From: Pseudo-nitzschia pungens
Taxonomy: Eukaryota > Bacillariophyta > Bacillariophyceae > Bacillariales > Bacillariaceae
DNA: 64,000 nt
Reading direction: 5' to 3'
NCBI GenBank assembly: GCA_037355855.1
Contig: CM074768.1
Span: 1,302,001-1,366,000, forward strand
Both the position numbers and the translations under genes were made by a program. Below the pieces are notes generated by a model. The model searched no databases and had not been told where the DNA came from. It saw only the letters and a program-made list of their open reading frames with translations. Shown piece after piece: positions 33,299 to 42,696 of the stretch (the first letter of the stretch is position 1; every line of letters begins with the position of its first letter).

Positions 33299-33352
33299 AA
33301 TTCCCAGCCAATGTAATTGCCTGCTTGCTCCTGATAGGGAAGAAGAATCTGA

Positions 33353-34045
33353 AATAGGATGCGACGGCAAATAGGATGCAACGGCAAATAGGATGCGACA
33401 GCAAATAGAATGCAACAGCAAATAGAATGCGACGGCAAGTAGAATGCAATGGCAAATATAATGCAACAGCAAATAGAATATGGTGGCAACAAAATGCGAC
33501 GGTGAGTGAACTGCATCAAGAATGGGGGTATTGATCATGGAGTTCACTTCTAACCATGCATTTAATTGCCTGCTTGCTCCTGGTAGGGAAGAATACACGG
33601 AACACAACAGAAATAAAATATGACAGGAACTGAAATACAATGCGACAGGAATTGAAATGTGATGCAACAGGAACTGAATTACGATGCGACAGGAACTGAA
33701 ATAAAATGTGACGGTAAGTTCAATACATCAAGATTGAAGGTATTGATCATGGATTTCAATTTTTCTAACTGTGCATTGAGTTGATTGCTTGCTCATGATA
33801 GGAATGGCAACTGAAATAAGATGCGACGGCAACTAAAATAAGATGTGACCACAACTGGAATATTAGGTGACGGGAACTGAAAAAATGGGGGTGACGGCGA
33901 CAGCAACTGAAATGTGATGCAATAGCAACTGAAATAGGATGCGATGGCAATACAATCTGACGGCAACTGAGATAGGATGCAACGGCCACTAAAATACGAT
34001 GCGATGGTAACTGAAATGCAACACGAGAGCAACTGAAATCCAGTT
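33353..34045 (+). repeat. Degenerate minisatellite, unit about 18-21 bp
   Basis: Many diverged copies of a unit like GATGCGACGGCAACTGAAATA. The array is broken around 33510-33610 and 33720-33810 by two related segments that both read 'TATTGATCATGGA(G/T)TTCA' and 'TGCTTGCTC(C/A)TG(A/G)TAGG', so a higher-order repeat is also present. Minus-strand frames across it are periodic artefacts. Confidence 0.75.
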
Positions 34046-35699
34046 TGTACCAATACAGTATTTGGTATTAGTCAGAATACTAGTGGTTCTTAACCTCAAT
34101 AATAGTGTAAGATTGTTATGTGATTCTTAGAATGGAAGATTGCTCCATACTGAGATATAATGAAGATAGACGTTGAAAAATATGAGAACTGAGCATGAGA
34201 AAGTATGAGGACAAAGCATGAAAAATTATATCCATGGAGGCTGAGATATTACAAGCCAAGGGTCTGAAAATGTCAAGCTTGGAGGCTGACAAAATAAGTG
34301 ATGTAGGGAACTGTACCAGAGCTAGTGCAAGCCTCAGCCTCCAGTTACTGTATACAAGGTGCTGTATCTAAGCAACAGGCTTAGATACAGGCTTAGATAC
34401 AGGCTTAGCAACAGGCTTATAACAAGAAGGTGGTGCTATGGGATGCTATCTTCTACTACTAGTAATGCTGTGCTGGTGGGTCCTTGTATGGGATTTGCAG
34501 GAGTACCGGATAAGGTTACATCGCAGAAGCAGCACCCTTAGCATACTGTAGCATGGTGCTACAGGGTTTAGGATCTGCTGTAGCCATGAGTTGACTTCAC
34601 TCAATTCTCCAAAGAATCCTTGTTGCTGCCAAGCCTGGTTTGGCTCACATGGTGAAAAAGGTTACCATAATTTTGCATTATTAAAAAAAATAATAATAAT
34701 ATCATCCATGTGCTCATAACACGGTAAACCTTAAGGTTTAGTACTTGTATTCCCTCTTTTCCAGTTTTCTTTCATGGATGGTCCACCATAAAAATAATTG
34801 TGGGAGTACCAGGTAAGTACGAGTACATAGTATACCAGTAGTAGTAGGTACGTACCAAGAGTAAACAATCATGTCAATCATTCATCCTCCTTACCAGTAA
34901 CCTTACGGTAAGGTTTACGGTATGAGCAGAAATCGGTGTTGAATGGTCGCTTTCTTAAGCAGCTTTGTTCGTAGTTCAGACACCGGTACATGATTAGCGG
35001 TTGTAGTAGCGCAGTATAATAACGACAAAGGTACGTTCATTCTTCGTCTGAGTTAGATACAAGTTCGGCACGTAACTTACTGGTAGATGGGAATATCAAT
35101 TTCAATATATGTTTTATTCAAAGTAATATTCAGATTTGACATGATATTTTGAGATTTGTCTAATGAGAGTGTGAAAGGACCAAACATTAGCGGTAATTAG
35201 GTTAGAAGGTTCTGTATGTTTTGGGCGTGAATGATATTTTTTCCCATAATGTTGTTAGGGGATAAAAGTGTTTCGGCTATGCAGGATCGATATGAAGGTC
35301 GATGCTTCATGCCGTATTGGGACGTCGCGTATTCCTGCTAAATACACTTATTGGTCGGAACAATTTTTGACTCGTTTAATCTGGCTGAAAGGGGCATGTC
35401 AATAGCTTGATTATTTTTAGTGGAAAGGCAATAACATTGGTATTTCATAATTAACTTATTATTGCTAAACTAGGTTAATATTGTTTTTTGCTCCATTTGT
35501 GATTCATCTCTTGTGTCGGAAAACTTCTTTGATCTTGGATTCCCTGTACGCGTAAATCACCACGACGAGCAACAATCCCTCACTCTTCATCCGTTGTCGC
35601 TCTAATTGAAATTTTAAATAATACAAATAGTTACACTAACAATAATAACAACGAGCACTACAGAGATCAAAAAATAAGAACAATAAGAACAACAACATC
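34046..35699. other. Repeat-poor to simple spacer
   Basis: No supported gene. It contains the 12-bp GCAACAGGCTTA repeat (34369-34422), an AAT-rich run near 34680-34705, and GTAACCTTAC at 34897-34906 followed by GGTAAGGTTTACGG. The last 100 bases are A-rich and form the leader of the next gene. Confidence 0.45.
34369..34422 (-). repeat. Tandem AAGCCTGTTGCT-type repeat, also found in the Copia LTR
   Basis: Four or five copies of a 12-bp unit. Read on the minus strand, it is TAAGCCTGTTGC or TAAGCCTGTATC. The Copia LTRs at 41089-42003 and 50091-51006 contain six or so copies of GCTAAGCCTGTT. This may be a decayed LTR in the opposite orientation, though the flanks match only weakly (CATAGCACCACC). 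Confidence 0.45.
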
Positions 35700-36455
35700 A
35701 TGAGTCCTTTTTCTGCGGAAACAAATGATGCTATCACCGTTGCTACAAGATCGTTGGTAGATGAAATGGAGCAGTATATATGCTGCATGACTGAGTACAC
35801 CCAAAGTGGACTCCCGGAGTTTTCCATCAATTATGCTGAGCACGAGATGGCTACACGAGGTTTTGGTTTAGTTCTGGATATCGAAGACGATAAGCTGCTT
35901 TTGTTACAAGAACATCAAAAGAGAAGAAACATAATTTCACGCATAAACGTACGAAAGCACGGCAGCCAACCAATCCTTCGCCTCTCAATTCTGCGCTCGA
36001 AGTGTATTTTGGTGAAATCCACTGCGAAGAAGCTAATCAGAAAGTTGCGGAATAACGTAGCGAAGGCCGGCGCTAAGCGGTTATCGCCTTCCAGCACAGA
36101 CGATTCGAACCGGTCTTTCTCAATGACTGTCGTAACGGACGCTGATTCTGATTCTGTTTCTACTTATTCTACCGATTCTACTAGTCACTCCGAAAGTCTT
36201 GACAGTGGTTCGATCCGACAACTACGCGAGAACAAGCTTGATAGGAGAGGAAGATTCCGGAGTATGTGGTCTAGTACATCTCGGGGTATCGAAAGAGGTT
36301 TTTTTCACAAGTGCCGAAGTCGCGGTAGCAATTGTAACGGCAGCCGAATACAACTATCCAACGAAGGCAGCGATGACAGTCTTGATCAAGACCAACTGGA
36401 ATATGCTGATCTCAAATACCGGGTTGAACGATATTTTCTTGAACCCTTTCTGTAA
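35700..36455 (+). CDS. Basic serine-rich protein of unknown function
   Basis: This 251-residue single-exon frame starts at an ATG with A-rich context (AACATCATGAG). The N-terminal third is acidic and mixed (EMEQYICCMTEYTQSGLPEF). The middle is strongly basic (RSKCILVKSTAKKLIRKLRNNVAKAGAKR). Then comes a Ser/Thr/Asp-rich tract (DADSDSVSTYSTDSTSHSES) and a second basic patch (RRGRFRSMWSSTSRGIERG). There is no signal peptide or membrane segment. I recognise no domain. The frame length in an AT-rich context and the leader-like upstream sequence support a gene, but it could be lineage-specific or spurious. Confidence 0.5.
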   Translation: MSPFSAETNDAITVATRSLVDEMEQYICCMTEYTQSGLPEFSINYAEHEMATRGFGLVLDIEDDKLLLLQEHQKRRNIISRINVRKHGSQPILRLSILRSKCILVKSTAKKLIRKLRNNVAKAGAKRLSPSSTDDSNRSFSMTVVTDADSDSVSTYSTDSTSHSESLDSGSIRQLRENKLDRRGRFRSMWSSTSRGIERGFFHKCRSRGSNCNGSRIQLSNEGSDDSLDQDQLEYADLKYRVERYFLEPFL

Positions 36456-37183
36456 CTTTTGTTTGACACACGGGGAAGGTCGCACAATTTTGTTCATGGT
36501 GTTATACAAATTAAATATTAATGCATAATAACACTTCTTCTTAATAATAATTTTGGAAAGAAAGCTATATCAATAGATACTTGTAGCATAAGAGCTAATT
36601 TCAATTCTGAATGTAAACTGTTGCTTCAACAAGTCCCACAAAATAGTATTTGCAATGCTACCATGATACGTTTACCTGGGTGTTGACAAATAAACAGTGC
36701 ATGGCCGACTGCATGAAGTTGGTCTATCTGACCCCACAATTTCAACAAAACAATATTGTCGATGGAATCATGATACCTCGTATTTGAACGTGAAACGTAT
36801 TGTACGTTTGGTCGGCTTCGACATTTCACTGTCAGCGCCACTGCTTCTTCAATCTTGTAGACCCAAGCGCAAAAAGAAGAGATTGAACAGCTATACTACT
36901 CGTGGAGAGTTGCAGGCCTTGATCGTGTTTTGTGTTTACTGGTCGAGACCGAGATAGAACCACGACCATCAAGAAGTTTCGTCCTTGTGACGATCTTCTA
37001 AGTTTTGTTTCCAATGGTAATTGCGTTCTGTTAGCTTTGTCATTCAATAATCGGAACACTACGGCTATTGGATAACCTTACTGTACACAATCCCTAACAA
37101 TCAAAGATTCCAGAAAAGAACAAAAATAATAATACATATAGAGACATTTCCATTCACATACACACACAATTACCTAATTCTAA
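36456..37183. other. Spacer between two genes
   Basis: AT-rich, with no supported gene. It contains a one-mismatch spacer motif (ATAACCTTAC, 37072-37081). Confidence 0.5.
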
Positions 37184-38625
37184 CTAATATAATGCTTGGG
37201 CAAGCTGCCTTTTGAAGTTTTTAACTTCCGGAAGGATTGTTGCTGGTCCCTGCGCCGAGAAGAATGTTTGATAGTCCCAACGAGCGTTTTTGCGAATGCT
37301 ATCCATTCTGCTGGTAAATCCGGTTTCTTCATCGATTTCAACAGGGCGACTCCTCTGGGCTTTGAGAAAGCCGTCAAAATAGTGCTTGTAAGACTGCTCG
37401 TTGTGCTCAATTCCCAACAAGTTGTCCAATGTGAACTTGGTAAAGGGAACGGATTCGTCCATGGAATCCAAATCTTCGGGACTCATAGCACCAATCAGCT
37501 GACAAATGAGATGAAAACCCTTCGAATACGGCAGAGCAGGACCCTGGTCCTTGAGTACCTCCCGGGCTTCGTCGTTGAAGTCATCTGATTCAGAACAATA
37601 CAATGCGACCTGTAGAAAAACGTAGAAGGTTGGTAATGAGAAGTGAACGTGAGAAAACGACTGAAATTCAAGCATTCCCTACCAATCCATTCGATTTCGA
37701 CATTTTCCACAATGCATGCTTATGAGATGATACTCACCTCTTCGGCATCTTTCATCCACTCAACGGCCTCATCCTCGTTGGTGCAACTCAAAAAGGTCAT
37801 CGGATTTTGTTCAGGGTTGGGCCGATCGCGCAAAAGTCTGATGATGTCGTCAACGGCTTGCTTCCCGCCATTGGGCAAGCCATCTCCAAAGAAATAACGG
37901 GCGATGTTGAATCCTTGACCACGAAGAAAGGATTCCTGGAGTTTTTCCAGAGCGGGGGTCGTTCCGGAGGGACGACGAGCAAAGACAGCATCGATGGCCG
38001 AATTCGCCTCCAGGATAAATTGCTTGGGACTTCGCCCGTCGCGCTTGAGTGAAATGCGGTCTTTGCGGTTCAAAAATTCGATCCCAATCTGCTCAAAAGG
38101 TACATAGGCAATAATTTCCACCATTTCTTTGACGCGGTGATGGGCTTCGGTCCATCGGGACATTGGTCTTCTCGTGACCGGATCGAGCGAATCCGTCGCC
38201 ATCTGCATGCTTCCGGAATCATCGACGATGAACTCGAGGCTTTGGAACTCAGAGAGCATCATTAGCTTATTGGTCAAGCCAATCGGTATTTCGTACTTGG
38301 CAAGAAGTACGCCGAGCTCGTCAATCATTTCGTCCGGTGCCAAACCAGCCTCGACGGCAATTTCTGGTTCCTGGAGCATATCGATGGTGGCCATGGTGGA
38401 TTCTGCCATGGGAATGTCCTGTCCCAAATCTTCGTTCAGCTGCATATGATCTTCGATAGAAGAAACAATGGGCAATGCCTGCGAACTATTCAAAACACTA
38501 GTAGCAGGAGCAGGCATTGCTGGGCCTGCACTGGCGGCGTTCTGCGCATCCTTCCATCTCTTGTACTCGGGATTTAACTTCATGACCCCGTTCACCTTGA
38601 CGTATTTCTTTGGCATGTCTCCCAT
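37184..38625 (-). CDS. von Willebrand factor A (vWA) domain protein
   Basis: Two minus-strand exons (38625-37738, 37609-37184) join in phase 0 across a 128-bp GTGAGT...CTACAG intron to give 437 residues. The N terminus is short and basic (MPKKYVKVNGVMKLNPEYKRW). A vWA domain starts near residue 130, with FIVDDSGSM supplying the D-x-S-x-S metal site and PSGTTPALEKL near 219 the matching Thr. The C-terminal exon continues with mostly helical sequence (FNDEAREVLKDQGP, EDLDSMDESVPFTKFTLDNLLG). There is no signal peptide, so it is probably intracellular. vWA proteins of this kind usually mediate metal-dependent protein binding; the partner is unknown. Confidence 0.85.
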
Positions 38626-39700
38626 GGTTGCGATCTTGATAACTCGATTGTCTAATTCTTTGCTGAGCTATTGAATACTTCGTTCCTTGCTAGCTGGATG
38701 ATATCTCAACTACGCTTTTTATGGTCAGAAGATGGATAGTCGATTGACGTTGGCAATTGACCGGGTGAAAGAATCTTTCCGACAAGCACCGTACAGGTGC
38801 AGTACGAGTTGATAGTACGAGTTCCGCACGAATAAGAGATCAGTCATAATTTCTCACGCATGATTTGGATTCGATCTTACAAAAAATACGAGTACGAGTA
38901 ATCTTACGGTACGGTATTGAGTGATTCCCGGAATTACATAGTACGTTTTTAGGCGTTATTAAGACTCGTATATCTGATGCAAATGTACATATATATAACC
39001 TTGTAGTGCCGTCTGTCCGACTACGAGCGTACATAAAACTAGATGGAATCTAAAAATCCAAAATTTCAAGTGACGACACGCACAAAAAAAATAAGTAGAT
39101 GCGCCGGTTGGCATATAATAGACAATTTTTGTTTCTTTCGACAAGATTCCAAATTCCAAAATAGCCCTCATCGCTCGAGGCCAATCTAGTTCTTCCATTG
39201 GGTGCGCAATTTTTATATGTGTTCTAATATTCCGGGAATGCTAATATGTAATACTCCGATATGTAATTCCGGGAATGACTCATTGAGTGATTCCCGAAAT
39301 AGAAAGTACATAAACCATTTATGTACAACATGAAATCTCCAAATATTTTGCACCATAACGGAAATATTTCACGCCATAACGGAAAATTCGTTAAAATTTC
39401 TAACGGTCAAGGCACATTTTTGGAATAAGGAATCCCATAAAATAAAACCAAAATCCCATACAATAAAAACAGAAGTTGTCATTTTAGTCATTTGCCGAAC
39501 CTCTACCTTTAGCGTGCCAAGACAACCAAAATTCTTTCGCTGGTGAATCCCTCTCTTTCGCCGAAGTCCCACCATCCTAAACAACAATGGGCTCTTTGTC
39601 TCCAGCAGTAACAAACACCAGCAAAGAAATACTAATTCTTTTTCGATCGATCGACCGAGCATTCCACAACTGACACCACCAACAAAATTCTACTACCACC
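38626..39700. other. Spacer with short inverted repeats
   Basis: No supported gene. A word GAGTGATTCCCG(G/A) occurs at about 38920 and again in the hairpin at 39266-39300. Being close to a transposase relic, it may hold the left terminal part of that transposon. Confidence 0.4.
39266..39300. repeat. Near-perfect hairpin, 17-bp arms
   Basis: ATTCCGGGAATGACTCA and TGAGTGATTCCCGAAAT are inverted copies (15 of 17 pair) around a single T. This could be a transposon end or MITE relic. Confidence 0.6.
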
Positions 39701-40531
39701 ATGGCGCTCAAATAACTATCTTACTACCATTACAAGACTTACTTTCCTCCTGCTTCTTACAATCATCCAATGTTATCTGCTGAAGAGAGAAGGCGACAAG
39801 ATAAAAGAACTCCCCGTATTGCGCTCGGAAGATACAATTTATCTCCTTTTCTTTACATGTTCTGTTCAGGGGATGATCAAGCCCTACTCGACTGCTGTGG
39901 AGTGGACCATAAAGTATTTGATGGGTTGCTTGACATGTTTGAGCCATTGTTTGATACATATACCTATGATGTAGTCTCTGGATGTGTGAGGAAGAAAAAA
40001 TTGAAGAAGGGAACTGTAAAGGTTGGTAGGAAAAAAGAGCTCGATGCAGTCGGTTGTCTTGGGCTTGTGCTGTTTTGGTATCGTACCAGAGGATTAGCTG
40101 CTAGAGCAATCAGTATGGCGTTTGGATTGACTTCAAGTCCACTGTACAAATGGCTCCGATTTGGTCATTGGATTTTGCTTTATGCGTTACAGTTGCACCC
40201 TCTTGCTGTAGTAAAACTGCACAACAAAGAGGAAGTAGATCGATACATGGCAGCAATCGCAGCAAATTACCCAATCCTAGGAGAGCATAGAGTATGGGGC
40301 GCTTGTGATGGACTGAAACTCAATCTACAGAAGTCGTCGAACTGGATCATACAGAATCGATTCTACAATGGATGGACTAATGGCACCTACGTTAATTCTT
40401 GTCTCGTTTTTTGCCATCCGGGCATGTACAATGAACTGCCCTGGTTCCTGGCATGATAGTACAATCGCCGATTATGGTTTATATGACAAAATGGAGAAGG
40501 TTTTTGATGACTGTTACGGTCTAGAGTAGAA
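39701..40531 (+). pseudogene. DDE (Harbinger/IS5-like) transposase, broken
   Basis: The sequence resembles the DDE_Tnp_4 class used by Harbinger-type transposons: RVWGACDGLKLNLQ (first catalytic Asp), NRFYNGWTNGTYVNS, and then PGSWHDSTIADYGLYDKMEKV (second Asp). The upstream part (LDAVGCLGLVLFWYRTRG, LTSSPLYKWLRFG) looks like the helix-turn-helix region of that family. Three breaks are visible: an in-frame TAA at codon 5 of a likely start at 39701, a one-base shift near 40423 between the CHPG and PGSWHD segments, and a stop after DDCYGLE at about 40529. The third catalytic residue is absent, because the gene is cut off shortly before a Gypsy LTR. An intact-looking ORF begins at ATG 39770. Confidence 0.8.
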
Positions 40532-40581
40532 ATTCGGAGTGGTATAAATAATTGTGAATGTTTAGATACTTTACGAGATAT

Positions 40582-40832
40582 TGTTACGTGAATTGAGAAT
40601 GGAGACATATAAAATTTCGAGGTCGCGAGCATAGCCATGTCTTGGCATGCTCTGCCATAAATGTTGGTCCATTGTCGGTTCGCACGATTAGGCATATATC
40701 CTAATCTGGGACTCGACCATAATAGTTAGAACACATACCAAAATGTATTCATGACTCATAATATTCGATTCCCATATGGGATTCGGTTAATTATTCAGTC
40801 GTGGCTTGAGCTAGCTACGCTAGCCCGTCACA
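40582..40832 (-). mobile_element. Gypsy element, putative 3' LTR
   Basis: The 251-bp segment has inverted ends TGTTACG...CGTCACA and lies directly beyond the stop of the Gypsy pol frame, with the G-rich word GGGGCACTA next to it as a candidate polypurine tract. Only one LTR copy is in the window, so the limits are provisional. Confidence 0.55.
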
Positions 40833-40862
40833 TAGTGCCCCATGATTAACCGAATTCCATAG

Positions 40863-41088
40863 TTAAGCTGTCCAATGGATTGCTGAGTCGTCGGAGTTGG
40901 AACTGTCCGTGTCCGTTGGTTCCTTATACGGGGTTAGCTTTCGGACGTTGATTGTTTCAACGATCGATGGAGCCTTCTGGATCTTAACAGTGCCGTTATC
41001 GTGTACTTGGGCAATAGTGAATGGTCCTGTCTTGCGAGGCTGTAGCTTGTCTGGATCGTGCTCTTGTATCCATACCTTCTCGTTGGGT
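40863..41088 (-). pseudogene. Gypsy pol C terminus (integrase C-terminal domain)
   Basis: On the minus strand this codes NEKVWIQEHDPDKL, then GPFTIAQVHDNGTVKIQ and NVRKLTPY, the usual Gypsy integrase C-terminal barrel, ending with TAA at 40863-40865. It is in frame with the pol piece at 51007-52414 once the Copia element and one 5-bp duplication are removed, giving ...TFQP joined to NEKVW. The gene is thus interrupted, not decayed, at this point. Confidence 0.85.
41084..41088 (+). repeat. 5-bp target-site duplication, left (Copia)
   Basis: TGGGT here and at 51007-51011 flank the Copia element. Removing one copy with the element restores the Gypsy reading frame. Confidence 0.85.
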
Positions 41089-42003
41089 GCGTTGATATTC
41101 GCTCGTCAGCGATCTTCGGGGACGACTCGTAGATATAAACTGTTTCATACTGGCCTAAAAATAGGGGAAAGCCTTAACAATAACAATACATAAAGTCCTA
41201 GCAAATCGTGAGTCTACAGTGGACTGTTCAAGGTCTATTGCATACGCTCAAGCAATACAAAGCACTTCCCTAGAGGTACATCGGAATCGATCAAAAGGAG
41301 GGCATGATAGGTGTGTTTATTTTAGAGAAAAAGAAAGAGTGAAAAGGGAGCTGAGCCAAAGCGCTCAGCTCTGTATCGTGTATCGTGACATCGATTCGCT
41401 AACTCGCTAACTCGTATAATAACAGAACTCCTGTAGCTCTGGTACTGTATCCTACGAGTAGCGTACCGTATCGGAGTATCGTAGGTATCTCCGATTAATT
41501 AGACCGAATCGTGTGCTAGCGCGTTGGGTAACTGTTTGGGCCGGGTATCCGATCATGGTACATATTATACACCAATGACCCGACCCCGGCGGTAGCATCA
41601 TATCTTAGCATTGGTATCATGGTAGGTTAGCATCTTCCAGTATCTCGTAGCCTTAGCAACCCTAACCCTGTAGCATTCAGCTACACCATAAAAGGTGCTT
41701 TACTCGGGGTACGTATGATTGGTACAAATCGTACGCGGCGACCCTAGTAAACTCTGCTAGCATCCATACTAAACAGGATAGGTCTGCTGCTAAGCCTGCT
41801 GCTAAGCCTGTTGCTAAGCCTGTTGCTAAGCCTGTTGCTAAGCCTGTTGCTGAGCTTGTATGCTAGCAATTAGCACACAGCTCTAGCACTCAGCTCAGCA
41901 CCTGTTAGTCAGTTACTGGGTGTTGCTGACTGTAGACCCAGTAGCCCTTCTACACAGGAGCCTTGCTAGCACAGATCATAGCACCACCATGAATATCTTC
42001 ATA
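41089..42003 (-). repeat. Copia 3' LTR
   Basis: 915 bp, nearly identical to 50091-51006. It contains a tandem GCTAAGCCTGTT array (about six units, 41789-41862). Differences to the other LTR cluster near 41680-41710. Confidence 0.9.
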
Positions 42004-42696
42004 GTCCCCGTGATTCATGCCAGTGGTCCTGTATGAGCAACTGAGCAACTATACCAGTCCCCGGAAACAGATACTCCCAGGAGGACACCAATACTCTTGC
42101 TTGTTGTACCAGGACACTTGGATGGATCATAACAGAATTCAGGGATGTTTCCATGTAACTTGTCAGAGGTCAAACTGCACCAAATATTGCAGTTCTTCTA
42201 TCAGAGGCCCGGCTGATTCGTAGTACAAAAAAAAAGGGGGGTTGGACCGGAGGGCGTTTTGCCCTTGGTTCCATTCCTTGACACGAACAAGGAGATCAAT
42301 CAGCCTATTGTCTTTCAAGTTTATAGTCCCCGGAACCGGTGTACCGGAGACTCCCAACATATAACATATAACATAGGATCAGGTCGGATCGAAATCTGTT
42401 GCGTTCCGAAAATAAGATTGCGTCCGAAACAATTCGCAACCTAAATCGTAGCGATCGAAGAACTCGTAACCTGCTGTCGACTGCGTTACGAAAATCTTGT
42501 AATCGAAATCGAAATCGAAATCAAAAGTCCGAAACAAGGTTGCGTCCGAAATCGAAATCGACTGCTCTCAAAAAACGAAATCGTTTGCTTCCGAAAATCG
42601 AAATCGTTTGCTTCCGAAAATCGAAACCAAAATCTTCTGCGTCCGAGCTGCTTGTCAGGGGGTCGAAGTGCCTCAAATAATGCAGCTGGGGCATTT
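42004..42696 (-). other. Copia 3' non-coding region
   Basis: Lies between the pol stop and the 3' LTR. It holds imperfect direct repeats of CGAAATCGAAATCG and TTTGCTTCCGAAAATCGAAA near 42495-42640, and two copies of a GTCCCCGGAA word (42056, 42328). No gene is apparent. Confidence 0.6.

Noticed and set aside
33353..34045. Possible CRISPR-like array
   Set aside because: Units are contiguous and degenerate with no unique spacers, and the genome is eukaryotic.
33280..34053. Minus-strand frames with repeated FAVASYLP-like words
   Set aside because: Translation of a degenerate minisatellite, not a gene.
41219..41410. 63-codon frame repeated at 50221-50412
   Set aside because: Lies within both Copia LTRs; conserved only because the LTRs are copies of each other.
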